From Multifurca ochricompacta (lineage: Eukaryota; Basidiomycota; Agaricomycetes; Russulales; Russulaceae), in assembly GCA_022496185.1 (NCBI GenBank), contig WTXG01000001.1, positions 310,001 to 374,000 on the forward strand: a stretch of 64,000 nt of DNA, written 5' to 3'. The position numbers were made by a program, and so were the translations under genes. Shown here piece after piece: positions 1-11,046 of the stretch (positions are counted from its first letter, which is position 1; each line of letters begins with the position of its first letter). The notes beneath the pieces are model-generated. The model saw only the letters and a program-made list of their open reading frames with translations. It was not told the origin of the DNA and ran no database searches.

Positions 1-2
1 TT

Positions 3-1000
3 TGCACAGCCCCGTGGAGCGATGTTCAAGATCACCCAGTCGAAGAGTTTCTTGGTGCATTTTCCGTTCATCTTGAAATACAACGAATTTTCCTGACACT
101 GATGCTTCTTATTTTAGACTTCATTTGGCGAACCTCCATGACGCCCCATTACGTAGTTTCACTCGGCGTACGTGATGTCGTCGGTCGGCTATCCAGCCAG
201 ATTCCTGTCTCTCATGTCCACGTTGGCAAACCCACCACAGCACTCCTGCCAGATCCTGACCATCCTGGACAAGTTACGATAGCCTGCGGCGCGGGGGAGG
301 AACTAGCACTGTACACTGGCTTCGAGCACGTCATCTTGGCAACACAGGCGAATCACGCTGCGCCCCTCGTCGACGCCTATTCCCGTGCTTTGGAGCAGAA
401 GGCTCCTAAAGCCGCAGCATGTGCGGCAGAGCTTAGCGAGTGCCTTTCACGATTCGAATATCGTCAAACTGTCGTGATCAATCACACAGACGATAGCCTG
501 CTTCCTGCAGACCACCGCGACCGGCGTGACCTGAATCTCGTCATGCTTTCTTCATCACATGCCCAAGCCCATGAGAAGTTCACGAGCGAGAAGCCGAGCG
601 GCCTGCTTCTTCCACCAACGTATGCTATGACTACACACATACTTCCACGCCCACCCGGCAGGAAACCTGGTACAACGATTCTGCAGACCACCAATCCCAC
701 CATTGCTCCTCGTCCCGGGAGTGTACTCTCTGTGGCACGCCTGGAGCGAGCACTGCTGACAGCGTAAGCAAAGCTGCCGTGCAGTCACTATGTGCCAACG
801 AGGACACAATGAGTGTCGGCGCGCTGCAGGGAACAGCGAGGCGGGAGCTCGGCGGTAGTGCTACAGGGCTTTGGGTGGTAGGCTCGTACGCTCACCGCGG
901 GATACCACTGTTGGAAGGGTGTGTAGCAAGTGCAAGAGAAGTTGTTGAGCGTGGGGTCTTAAAATGTGAAGGTGCGAGTGTGCATGGCTCGCCATGGTAG
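3..1000 (+). CDS. Predicted FAD/NAD-binding amine-oxidase-like protein, 3' part, with an apparent frameshift
   Basis: This is the C-terminal part of a flavin-containing amine-oxidase superfamily protein, apparently of the COG2907 type found in bacteria and fungi. The start lies outside the window. Exons are 3-54 and 118-767, with a 63-nt intron, and the frame then continues to the stop at 998-1000. Conserved stretches visible are HPVEEFLDFIW across the splice, HVILATQANHAAPL, LQTTNP, LSVARLERA and, after the frame change, VVGSYAHRGIPLLEGC, which is typical of the FAD-binding C-terminus. The frame closes at TAA (765-767), but the family's C-terminus continues in the next frame from about 763, so one base seems to be missing there. 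Substrate is unknown; these genes often sit beside cyclopropane-fatty-acid-synthase-like genes, which cannot be seen here. The gene converges on UMP1. Confidence 0.8.
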
Positions 1001-1106
1001 CGAAGGCTATCCCATTATAATGGACTCGGTGTACTCCACCACAGGACCGAATGAAAGCGATATACTGATTCTTTATACTAATAACACAGGGGGTGTGGAT
1101 GAGACA

Positions 1107-1738
1107 TCACATGCGTAGCTTTCGTTCCATATCCGCGTGAATGTCCATTGATGGACCAGCCTCAAAATCTGAAAATTAGTGGAAAACAAGTCATTAGGGA
1201 GATGCATGTTAAAACATGGAAAAACAGAGCTTACTAAAGAAGTCGGTAACATCAAGAGTCTCATCTCGTCCCTCGAGAATCTCAAGATGGATGTTAGATT
1301 GAGGCATGGCTGGTATGTGCGGGTCCTGTATCGCGACATTCTAGATGATTCTGCGGCTACAAGAAAAAATAAAGATAGAGGACGAACACGAGATACGATC
1401 TTGCGTTCCATGAGTTGACGCATTGGCGCATGCAGGCCGTATATATTACGATGCATAGTTAACTTAAGGTTCCGCTGGGATTCGTCCCACTGTGTTGGCA
1501 CGATCCCTCAGTTAGTTAGATATAAAAAAACAGTATTGCTAAACGGGTTAAGGTCCGGTCTGACATACGTTCTCAAGCCTTGCTTGTAAAGGATTTGTTG
1601 ACTTGATCTCGTCGGCGAGACTGCGTGGCCATACTTGAGAGTATCATGAAGACCAAGAGAGTTAGCTGTATCGGAAATGGATGCCTTTATGGGTACTTTG
1701 GCGGGAACGAGACGAAGTGAAGGCTCCTGGTATGACAT
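1107..1738 (-). CDS. UMP1: Proteasome maturation factor UMP1
   Basis: UMP1 is the chaperone that binds 20S proteasome half-mers and is degraded when the mature core forms. Exons on the minus strand are 1738-1569, 1489-1388, 1325-1235 and 1168-1107. The recognisable family pattern runs along the protein: SISDTANSLGLHDTLKYG, then DEIKSTNPLQARLENW, LKLTMHRNIYGLHAP, LMERKIVS, MPQSNIHLEILEGRDET and the terminal HADMERKLRM. The spliced CDS is 425 nt; adding one base in exon 1 near 1620-1624 gives 141 residues, the normal length. Without it the frame is lost between KYGHA and SLADEIK, both conserved. I chose the ATG at 1738 because family members start just before this motif; an in-frame ATG at 1762 is possible. 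It is divergent from GID1. Confidence 0.9.
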
Positions 1739-2031
1739 ATTGGTGGCAGCAACAAGCAACAAGAGCTGCTATGCTATACTGACCCTGACCACTGACCGCG
1801 ACGCGCGTTGGAAGCATGATTACATAATAATATTAGAATCAAATGTCACATGACATGGATTGTCTCGTCGACGTCGTCCTCGTCGTCCTCTGTCTGTCTA
1901 TCTGTCCCTCTCTGTCCCTCTGCTCTGTCCCTCTGTCGTCCCTCTGTCTGTTCTGTGTTCTCTGTCCTGTGTCGTGAGCGCTCTGAGCTCCCGTCTCCTG
2001 GTTCCCTGCACGTCGCACGTCACTGACACGG
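1739..2031. promoter_or_regulatory. Shared upstream region of UMP1 and GID1 with a pyrimidine-rich tract
   Basis: This is 293 bp between divergent start codons. About 1860-1965 is a CT-rich, GTCTCTGTCC-like low-complexity tract on the plus strand, giving spurious ORFs on both strands. UMP1 is a proteasome gene, so a proteasome-type element might be expected, but I cannot point to one. Confidence 0.5.
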
Positions 2032-4646
2032 ATGGCGACCAGGCCGACAACGACTGATCTCTCTTCTAGTGTATCTATCCCAAGTCCTCCACTCCCCTCA
2101 CTAGGGGATATAATGTCTTCCGTCTCACCTTCTAATACTCGCACTATTTTACCTTCTACATCCATTCCTCGTCAATCATCGCATCCTGCATTGGCGCATT
2201 CACCCACATTTCCTCGCATCATTCGTGCCAATAATGTTTCTAACAGTCCTTCAGTGCAGTTAACCAGCACTTCTCGGGCAGATATCGCGTGCTCGCCCCC
2301 TCTTCCCACTTCTCCCACACACACTCGACGCCCCAGCGCAGGCCCCTCCAATCGTCGCTCACCGTCCGTACATCGTCCAGGGTCTCTCGCGCACTCTACT
2401 CTTCCTTCTCCTCACCTGGCCCTTCACCAATCTCCTGCTCCTTTTCCGCGACCAGCATATCTCGAGCACTCTTCCCTTCGTCACCTCCTTCAGACAGAGC
2501 TACCTTCAAACCTCCCCCCCTCCCGCTACACTCAGTCCACCATCTATCCATTTGTACCTCGTCACCAGCACGCTTCCATCACACCCGCTCTCATCGATGA
2601 CAGTGACGCAGAGAGCACGACTGCTAGCCCACCACCACCAGGCATTCCTTCGTCTCCGGCTACTGCCGGTACAAAGCCTCCCAACGAATCCATCTCTCTA
2701 GTCGGTAGCAGTCCTGTATTTAGACTTCCCACTCGCTGGAGTGAACAAGATCGCCACCCATATTTGAGCGTGTCGGCGGACGGGCGCGAACTTACCTACC
2801 ACGGTTAGTTTTCCATTCTTCACTGCTAAACCTTGCCTTATTTCGTCCTGCAAGGGGGAAGCTTCCAGAGTATGATGTATAATATTGCTTTTATTGCGCC
2901 CCCCTGACTCTCTCTAGATAATGGTTCTGGCGACAACGCTGGTATGGTCCGCACTAATTACCCCATACCCCCGGCGTGCGGCATCTATTACTACGAAATC
3001 GAGGTTTTGAGCAAAGCGCAAAAAGCGTAAGCCATTTTCTTTCTTTTACGTGCATTCCGTCGTTCAACAGATTTCCTTTCCCAGTCACATAAGCATTGGG
3101 TAAATGGGTTCGTTAGTGCCGCAATACCCCGAATGACCTGTCTTTGTTTTCCCTTTTCTTGAGGTTTGCTTCCGGAGACACCCGTCTCAATAAGCTCCCT
3201 GGATGGGAGAAAAATTCTTGGGGCTATCATGGCGATGACGGCTTCTCCTTCTCTGCCGAAAAGGCGGGGAACGCCTACGGGCCCACCTTCGGCGGTATTT
3301 ATATGCCATACACCTCCATTTGGCGGATTCTAGTCTGACACATTTCAAGGCGGGGATATTGTCGGCGCCGGCATTGACTTTACTCAGAACCGTGCCTTTT
3401 TTACGAAAAATGGCACCCTCATTGGTGTGGCTACTTACTTTTCCACCCCGAGCTTTGTTGATATGGCTCTTTCATAGGTATGGTCTTTGAACACGTCGCT
3501 TGCGATGTGCAAGTTTTTCCCTCCGTCGGCTTGCGTCATTCCAACGAAGCTGTTCGGGTTAACTTTGGGCACGCATCGTTCAAGTATGACATCGATGATC
3601 ATGTCCAACAGCGACGTGACGCTGTCTGGGCCAGCATCCAGTGCCAACCCCTTGACTGGCGCATCCTTAACCCAGCCCGCGAGGCAAGCGGTGCTCACAC
3701 CTCGCGAGCAGATATTACCACGGAATATGAAGGGCACGACGAGGCTGCTCGTCTTGTGTTCAACTACCTCATCCATCATGGGTACGCCAAAACGGCCGAG
3801 GCATTGCAGGCCCAGCTTGCCCGTGCTCCCACCCGTGCCGCCTCTCCTGCACTTCCCGTCCCACCACCCACGGCAACGTCAGTCCCCGCTCCTGAAATCG
3901 ATTCACCGATGCAGCCCGTGGACAGAGAGGAGAACGAGATTGATGAGCCGAGTATGCTTGAACAGCGCCTCACCATTGTGCGCGCAGTCCGCCGAGGCAA
4001 CGTTGAAGGCGCGCTCAACAATCTCGGCGAGCGCTTCCCGGATGTGCTTGCCCGCGACGGCGGTATCGTGCGACTGAAGCTGCGCTGCCGACAATTCGTT
4101 GAGCTCGTCAACGCCGCGGCCGAAGCGAAGCGCGCTTTTTCTGCTTCATCTTCTGGCTCTCACCCCGGCGCAGAGGACGTGGACGCAATGGATGTAGACG
4201 ACGACGCACCCGCGCAGTCCGCGCTCAAGGCCGCGCTGACGTATGGCCGCGCATTACGGACAGAATACAGGAAGGAGGCGGCTGAGCGTCCAGAAGTCCA
4301 TGCGCTGCTCGAGCGCACGTGGAGCGTCATCGCATACCATTTTCCTGTGGAAGCTGGAGGAGAAATAGGTCGATGGGCCGGCCAGGACGCTCGGGATACC
4401 CTCGCAGGAGAAGTAAACCAAGCCATCCTGGGTGCGTGATCATATTTAGCTTTAACTGCTTGCTCATGCGTGTTCACCCTTTCTTTCTCTGCCTCATGTT
4501 GTGACTTAATAGAATCGCAAGGATTTCCCAGGCGACCGACGCTTGAACGCGTATACCGCCAGACAGGGGCAAGCCTTATCCAGCTCGGCTTCCTCGGTGT
4601 TGGTGCGGCGGTGTTTGCGGATATGCAGCGCGAGTTGCTTGATTAA
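2032..4646 (+). CDS. GID1: GID/CTLH E3 ligase scaffold, RanBP9/Vid30-like (SPRY-LisH-CTLH-CRA)
   Basis: This is a core subunit of the GID/CTLH ubiquitin ligase, which in yeast marks gluconeogenic enzymes for degradation. Exons are 2032-2803, 2918-3026, 3085-3099, 3164-3294, 3350-3424, 3478-4431 and 4513-4646, giving 729 residues with all phases consistent. Residues 1-257 are Ser/Pro-rich and probably disordered. A SPRY domain follows at about 285-440 ([51 protein letters not shown]). LisH lies at about 455-490 ([16 protein letters not shown]), CTLH at about 526-585 ([20 protein letters not shown]), and a CRA-like end finishes in ADMQRELLD. The third exon is only 15 nt and completes the SPRY strand HISIGFASGD. 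Regulation is not visible. The family assignment is secure; the choice of start ATG is less so because the N-terminus is low complexity. Confidence 0.92.
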
Positions 4647-5183
4647 TTATTATTTGAATCTTTCGCCACTTTCCTGTGCCACAGTCTGCATCCACGATCT
4701 TGTATGGGTAACCCCCCCCCTCCTCCCGCAACTCTTATGTACTTTTATTGTGAGTGTATGCGTATGCCTACACACCTTTCTGACGGGGTGCGGGACGGCT
4801 CGTGTGCTACCATTAAATTTACTTTCCATAACATCTTGTGAGAAGGATAGTTATCCTAAGATAAACGGTCGGATAACAGCAAGTAATGCCCGTATTGTTC
4901 TTAGCCTGAAGAGGCTGTGCTGTCAGACTAAACCTCTCAGGAGTCGGTTGTCATAAACCAAGCGAAGTGATCACCTGTTGGAGGGTGGAACGTCTGTGCG
5001 AGTGACAATTACATCCATCCACGCTGAGACAATATCTAGATCTTCTAGACACAACCCTATGCAGTCTCAAAAGGTTCAGGTAGCGTCTCTATAGATGTAC
5101 ATAAGCGTGACAGTGTCAGTGTATTGAGAGGCGGCAAGTTGTATGCAATGCGACAGGATAAAGATACAATCGGCAAGGCCGAG
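4647..5183. other. Intergenic region between convergent GID1 and ISA1
   Basis: This is 537 bp between two 3' ends. It contains a C-run near 4713 and no reading frame with recognisable similarity. I take it as 3' untranslated sequence of both genes. Confidence 0.5.
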
Positions 5184-6003
5184 CTATGTCTTCACGGTGA
5201 ATGACTCGCCACATCCGCAGGCGTCCGTAACATTAGGGTTTTTGAATACAAACTTTGAACTAAAATTGCGTCAGTAACTAGTTAGCTTGACCAGCGTTCG
5301 GGGGATGTACCCACCTTAGCGCATCCTCGTTCCAGTCCATTTCACTTCCAATAATAGAAAATAGCGCCTTGCTGTCTATGACAACCTTAACATCATCTTG
5401 CTCTACAACTTCGTCAAACTTCGCTGGACGGTCTACATATTCAAGATGATAGGACAGGCCGGCACAGCCCTTGTTGCGCACTCCTATGCGGACAAGCTGC
5501 GGCGTTGGACTACTCATCAGGATTCGTAGACGCTCAACAGCAAGGTGAGTCTATCAAGGCAGATGAAAGCGAATGTGTCAGTTAGCGAGGGGATTAAGAA
5601 AAGTGAGGAGAGATTAGAGTCAAGTGCTTACGAGAGTTAGGGCAGCCTTCTGGGCACGAATTGTAGGTTTTGGACGCGCTACCTTGGGGGCGGGAGGAGG
5701 ACGAGCAGCAATTTGAGGAGACGCAGCATCGGGACTTAAGGGTGTATTAGAGGTGGGTATTACGACGGGAGGAGAGTCATGAAGTGGTGGCCGAGGATTA
5801 GTGACGGTTTGAGTCGAGGTAGTCGGGGTAGAGCTACGAGATGACCAAGCAGACATCATAGCACGACGACGACAGAAGTAAGTAGAATGAATTGGATGAA
5901 TAATAGTCCTGGGTATGGAGTGTGTGCCACGAATACGTGTAAGGTTAATGGTTATTGAAGTCATTGTGGTCGTTGTCCTAAGTCCAAGTCCCAAGCCCGA
6001 CAA
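5184..6003 (-). CDS. ISA1: Mitochondrial A-type iron-sulfur carrier (IscA/HesB family)
   Basis: A-type carriers deliver 4Fe-4S clusters to mitochondrial enzymes such as aconitase and the lipoate and biotin synthases. Exons are 6003-5632, 5550-5315 and 5259-5184, giving 227 residues. The first 120 are Arg/Ser/Thr/Pro-rich with few acidic residues, as expected of a mitochondrial presequence. The conserved domain fills the rest: TPLAVERLRILM-type helix (here THLAVERLRILM), GVRNKGCAGLSYHLEYV with the first cluster Cys, SKALFSIIGSEMDW, and the C-terminal DACGCGESF carrying the Cys-x-Cys pair. In-frame ATGs at 6003 and 5964 are both plausible starts. The gene is divergent from the copper-fist regulator with only 227 bp between start codons. 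ISA1 rather than ISA2 is inferred from the sequence pattern. Confidence 0.9.
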
Positions 6004-6230
6004 GAAGCAAGCCTTAAGGGAAAACTTTCGCCCCGTCCGATCCGTGCTCCGTCCACGGGTATATCATGTGATCGTGTGTAAATAGTAGTTGGGTTACGTA
6101 ATACCCAAATGGAGTCTCATGGCCCTGACCCTGACTATCACACACCAAGTACGAGTCGTGAGACCCGTAGGACGTTAATCCTCACCTTCATCTTCTCCCA
6201 TGCAACAGCTCTTTCTACAATAACTTGATA
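6004..6230. promoter_or_regulatory. Bidirectional promoter of ISA1 and the copper-fist gene
   Basis: This 227-bp region separates divergent start codons of an Fe-S carrier and a copper-responsive-type regulator. Sequence such as CACGTG-like or copper-element cores is not obvious to me by eye; a motif search would be needed to name sites. Confidence 0.45.
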
Positions 6231-7684
6231 ATGGTAAAGTTAACACTTTACACTATATCCTCTCTATTGCCGATTTACATTACCTGCAGGTATTTATTAA
6301 CAGCCGTAAATTCGCTTGGTGTGTCCCCCAACGCCTTTTAGATCATAACATGCCAGACCGATAATAAAATGAATGTCGCCACACATAGCGAGTCTTGTAT
6401 CAAGGGCCACCGCTCTTCCTCGTGCACCCACACTGAGAGGCCGCTGTACGAGATCAAGAAGAAAGGTCGGCCTGTATCTCAATGCGAGCGATGCCGTCAA
6501 CTGCGCAATACTAGGAGGGTGCATTCGAAATGCACCTGTTCCGACGGTCCCACACCCAAGACCCGTGAAATTACTGACAAGGTCTTTGGAACAAAACGTC
6601 CGCCTCCTCTACCCTTAATGCCTCTATGTCTCATGTCCGCTCTCTTTCAGAGAAACGCTATATCCCCATCGTCCCGGCCCTCCCTAATGGCCTCAAGGAC
6701 GCCCTCACCTCCTTAAATACGACCCCGATTGCCCCAGCCCATCCACGCCAGAAAGGTACGCCCCATCATACGCGACTCTGTCTGCCTGGCATAACCATTC
6801 AACTATCGCCTCTTTCCTCTGCAGTCGCTTCCTTGCTGAACCCTTGCAAATGCGACGATGTATGGACCTGCGGTTGCAGAACTTCCACGATACCAGAAGC
6901 GCTGCATACTAATGGCGAATTTGCCTCTGCAACGCAAGCCACTCCTGCCACTGGCAATAATACCGCTTCCTCTATTTCGGTATCCTCTGATGGTCTCGAA
7001 ACACTTGCACGTGCTGCTGCTCTCTTTTCATCTTCCCTAACATCTTCCCTGACTCGGCGACCTTCGGCAATTTATTTTAATAACTCATCCTCGGGAACCG
7101 ATGAACGTCCCCCTCTTAGTCCAGCTTTTCCCCTTTCCGAGACGGCCACACCTTTGCCTACGTCCACACCCACACCCCTGCTCGATCTGCCCCCTCTTCT
7201 CTTCCCAGAGGTCCCTGGTCCCACACCCGTGGTGCCACCCTTCAGTACCTTCAGTACACTTGCGGGTTCCGGTTGCACATGCGGGTTGACTTGCCAGTGC
7301 CCTGACTGTGCTAGCCATCGTCCCGGTGTCAACTCAAGTGATACCGGGGACTGCATGAACTGCGTCGATCAGTCTCTGCGCGTAATTGACCAGAGCAGCA
7401 GCAGTTGGGGATTCTATATAAAATCCCCTGTACTCGAGAAATTTCTCGCGTATGCAGAGCGAATACCACCGCCTCCCTCAGTGGGAGGCAAGCCTGTGGA
7501 ACTTCCAAAGCTATGCTGCGGAGGTTCATGTGGTTGTGCTGGTGCTTGTGGCTGTGGGGGTGACTGTAACGGTTGCTGCCAAGCCATTGGAGCGAAGGAA
7601 ACACCAAAAGAATCTCCGAACGACCCGATTGCTGTCGCGGTGGAACTTGTCATGAGGTCTGGTGCCACATGTCCTGAGGTCTGA
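6231..7684 (+). CDS. CUF1: Copper-fist transcription factor (Cuf1/Mac1/Ace1-like)
   Basis: This is a DNA-binding regulator of copper (and often iron) uptake or detoxification genes. Exons are 6231-6233, 6290-6318, 6389-6597, 6651-6755 and 6825-7684, giving 401 residues. The first coding exon is just the ATG. The N-terminal copper fist is complete: start MVFINSRKFACESCIKGHR, then CTHTERPLYEIKKKGRP and CERCRQLR with the minor-groove KKGRP-type motif, then HSKCTC. The central part is Ser/Thr/Pro-rich. Three Cys clusters follow: CKCDDVWTCGC near residue 120; CTCGLTCQCPDCASH near 260, which resembles the C-x-C-xn-C-x-C-x2-C-x2-H copper-sensing motif of Mac1/Cuf1; and a CGGSCGCAGACGCGG-type cluster near the C-terminus. 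The 69-nt intron 6756-6824 is a multiple of three without a stop, so retention would keep the frame. Activator versus repressor role is not decidable here. Confidence 0.9.
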
Positions 7685-8172
7685 CATGTAAGACAACCAT
7701 TTTCCATGCTTAGGTCCCTTTGATGGTACCATTTCATTTGTCACTCCACTAGTTCATTTGTCTCCACCTCCACTTATTCTCCCCATTACTTTTCTTTCAG
7801 GGCTTTCAGTCATCATAAGAACCTTTTTGTATATCTAGCATACCTCGTAGGTATTTACGTTAGCACGCGCTGCATACTACACTCTGAGAGACAATCTTTC
7901 GCTTAAGCCCCCATAATTACTTAAGGAGGATCAATTGCCCGTAAGTAAACTGGGCAGATTCGTCGAGTGCCGCCTTCTGAACGATGAATGAATGCGGCCT
8001 GACACCAGCCGCGAGATGAACCACCACAAAATGGTATACAAATGGTGATAGACAGCAACTAGGACGGAGGACGGATACACATGCACGGCTGATCGGCGAC
8101 TGAAGGGGACGGAGCATGACGGGGTGGATGGATACGATGAGGAAAACTGCAACTACACGCTGTTGGATACCA
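7685..8172. other. Intergenic region between convergent genes
   Basis: This is 488 bp between the stop codons of the copper-fist gene and the ubiquitin-conjugating enzyme. I see no gene here; ORFs on the minus strand are read-through of the neighbouring last exon. Confidence 0.5.
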
Positions 8173-9163
8173 TCAGTCAGTGAGAGATACGATCGGACTT
8201 GATGGATTACGGAGTACGAACGTGTCATCTACCATAGTCATAGAATCAATGCAATGAAATTTAGTAATATTTACTCGAAGCGCACCGTGATACACAAAGC
8301 GTGTCTTGAATTAAGTGGATATTAGCATAACATTGTTTGAGCACCGATGTGCATATACTGACCTTCTTCGGATTATCAGGAGCAGTACGGACGTAGTCGT
8401 CGTTGCCTTCCGGCCTGCAAATTATTAACATTGAGTTATAGGCTGACAGAAAGATATGAGGCTAACAATTCCTTCTTCTGTAGAAATAAATAAATAAATC
8501 GGAGAAACAAGTAACAGCACTCTAAAATATAGGGACTTACCTTGCAAGAGGCGAGCATGCTCTGAATTGTGATACAGATGGCCATGACGCTTAAGGTAGG
8601 GGACCAATCATCACCAAGAATGGAAGCGCATATCTACGAGAGCCGATAAGCGCGGGTGAACCCCGACACGAAAAAGAGCGCGTACATGGCCATTTGTATA
8701 AACGTGCTGGATTGAAGTCGCCATAAAGCAGGGCTGATCAGGCGGTCAAGGAAGGACGTACTGGGTGCACAGGCGGCTTGACCTTATCGGAAACGACAAA
8801 CTGGACAGCTGGAGATTTGAATGGGTATTCCGGATCAAACCTGACCATGAGATGAAAGACTTCATTCTGGAGATAATATATAAATGAGGGAATGAGCAGG
8901 GAATGGGATCGGGTGAAAATCAGTGTGGGTAATATACCTTGTACAAACTTTCCCCGAGAACCTCTATCGAGAAATACCAGGTCTTGAGATCCTCAGCTTG
9001 GAGTAGCTGAATACCTGTCTCCATGGCGGGTGGCGCTCGGGGATGGGCAGCTAGATAAACGAAAGGGCAAAGACGTACCAGCTGCTCTCTTCGCAGGATC
9101 TGCCTGCTCGATTTGGATCTCCTGTAGCTCCTTCTTCAGCCTTCGTGAGTAGACGACGGACAT
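8173..9163 (-). CDS. Ubiquitin-conjugating enzyme E2, UBE2W-like
   Basis: This E2 takes ubiquitin from E1 as a thioester; UBE2W in animals is known for modifying protein N-termini. Nine exons are inferred: 9163-9079, 9014-8938, 8866-8762, 8706-8686 (21 nt), 8633-8541, 8477-8467 (11 nt), 8414-8363, 8304-8286 (19 nt) and 8228-8173. They sum to 519 nt, i.e. 172 residues. Family marks are RRLKKELQEIQ at the N-terminus, FDPEYPFKSPAVQF, VHPHVYTNGHICASIL with the catalytic Cys at about residue 98, DDWSPTLSVMAICITIQSML, and the C-terminal YVRTAPDNPKKTRFVYHDD typical of UBE2W. The tiny exons make automated models of this locus likely to be wrong. The ATG at 9163 is the first in frame. Confidence 0.88.
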
Positions 9164-9878
9164 GAGTGAATGGTGGGTATTGGGCAAGGATGGGATGGGT
9201 TAAGTAGGAGGCGCCGGTACCGCCAACCATAACACCCCACTACACCCCCATTACACCCCCTCACCCGTACAACCCCCGAACACAAAAATACAAATTAAAT
9301 TTCAAAAGTCAAAAGTCAATAAACTACTCTTCTGATTGTTTAGTTTATTCGTTTACTTCATTCATTATATATACGTATATATATATATATTTGTTTTATT
9401 TATTTATTTTTGGATCGAATTTATTGGAAACGCGCTTCAAGGTAAAGTTGCCCAAGTCGAGTAACTACTATGTTGTGAATATTAGTAATGATGTAATACA
9501 TTGGTTTTGTTTTGTTTTTATTTGTAATACACAAGCAGAACCAAACACAGGCGCAATAAGAGCAGCAACGTTGTTTTCATTCAACTCTTTAACAATGTCA
9601 TTTCCGTCTCTGCCTTAGAGTCACTTGGATTCCTCCTCTTGGGATTTTCAGGCGCTCGTGGGGACGCAGAGCGACTCTCGTTGCTTGTAATTATCAACGT
9701 TGACTAGCTTTAATTCTGGTTCAACAATAGACACCAACGAGACAACACCCACCCTATATCAAGTAAGGTAGCTATGACTATTTATTTTCGTACAAAATAT
9801 CATATACTACTACTGTAAACAGTAAGGGTTTCTACTACTCTGATGGATTCCCCAATAGACGCGTCAGTCTTTTGCGCT
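9164..9878. other. Intergenic region with C-rich and AT-rich low-complexity tracts
   Basis: This lies between the E2 start codon and the HEM3 stop codon. About 9225-9285 is a C-rich ACACCCCC-like repeat (as read on the plus strand) just upstream of the E2 gene. About 9365-9410 is a TA/TTTA-rich tract. No reading frame here has recognisable similarity. Confidence 0.5.
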
Positions 9879-11046
9879 TCAATTTTCCCTTTCGTTCACT
9901 TGGCCCACCCGTTGCTCCCGGTCTTTTGTGATTTCATCCAAGAGTTCTCTTCCGCCAGTTGCGATGAGTGCCTTTGCTAACTGGGTCCCGAGCTCGTCTG
10001 CATGCTCAGGGCTGCTAACTTCACCATCAATCTCCCGCTCAACGTGACGTTGCCCATCGATAGCCGTGATGGTGCCGACCAGCCGCAATCTACCTTCTCG
10101 CACATCGCCCGGAGAGGGTACCAATTCGCTGTGTACGCCGACGGGTACACTGCACCCGCCTTCGAGTATACGTAGGCAGGCGCGTTCGGCAAGGCAGCGC
10201 CATGACGTTTGCCAATGCGTGAGCGCGTCGCACAGCTGATGCGCTTCCACGTCATTCGCACGAATTTCGACGGCTAGTGCACCTTGTCCAACCGCATGGA
10301 AGAGCGTCGGGGCCAAAATATCGGACGTCACTCGATCGCCAAAGCCGAGGCGGACGAGTCCGGCTTTGGCAAGGATCAAGGCGGCATAGGGACCATTTGG
10401 GTCGTCCAGTTTTGAGAGTCGCGTATTGCTTTATACAGTTCAGTTGGGATTCGAGTCAGCGCCAAGGAGGCACGAGAGTTTGTCTTAAAATTATTAAATA
10501 AAACGCACAGATTTCCTCGCTTGGGCTAGGTAAGTAAAAAGGGAGAAATGCAGGGGGTGGGGTTGTGCGCACCACATCTTTGAAGATCAGATCTGAATAC
10601 CGCCTCTTTAGTTGTGCGACCCTTCGCACGCTGCTTGTTCCAATGACTGCTCCAGGGGGAAGGTCATCGAGTGTGTGCACCTGCTTTCCATTGATGGTAT
10701 ACCCCTTCTTCACGACCAGGCTATCCTCTCCGTGTTCACGCTCGAGGATTGCACCAAGTGCACAGCCCTCGGGAAGTGTGGTAGGGACATCTTTCAGGCT
10801 ATGGATGAGCATGTCCACCTCACCTTCCAAAAGCGCGACTTCAAGCTCCTTGGTCCAAAACGACTTCCCTTCGAGAAGATAGAGCGCTTGTGACTGGTCC
10901 TTGTCTCCTTGCGTCGACATGAAGGACGTGCCAAAGTCACGGCCCGGAAAGGCGCTTTTAAGCACATCAAGGACAATGTTGGTCTGGACCTGTGCGAGCT
11001 GGGACGCACGCGATGCAAGCACGATACGGCGCTGTTCTACGGACAT
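9879..11046 (-). CDS. HEM3: Porphobilinogen deaminase (hydroxymethylbilane synthase)
   Basis: This enzyme joins four porphobilinogen molecules into hydroxymethylbilane, the third step of haem synthesis, in the cytosol. Exons are 11046-10573, 10519-10509 (11 nt) and 10428-9879, giving 344 residues. Family motifs in order: VLASRASQLAQVQTN at the N-terminus, FMSTQGDKDQ, FWTKELEVALLEGEVDM, LIHSLKDVPTTLPEG, VIGTSSVRRVAQLKR, and RGNLNTRL. The last is assembled from the 11-nt exon plus its neighbours and is essential (the Arg and Asn contact substrate). The C-terminal domain carries LEGGCSVPVGVHS, whose Cys (about residue 254) anchors the dipyrromethane cofactor. An upstream in-frame ATG at 11085 is an alternative start. 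The next gene upstream, NFU1, has the same orientation. Confidence 0.95.

Noticed and set aside
764..784. GTAAG...CAG as a tiny intron at the end of the FAD-protein ORF
   Set aside because: It would be 21 nt, too short to splice, and joining it leads to an early stop; a missing base explains the frame change better.
1839..2165. Minus-strand ORF rich in Arg, Gln, Thr and Asp
   Set aside because: It reads a CT/GTC low-complexity tract upstream of GID1 and overlaps its first exon.
9225..9285. C-rich ACACCCC repeat as an internal telomere-like sequence
   Set aside because: Units are irregular and do not match the TTAGGG-type repeat known in basidiomycetes.
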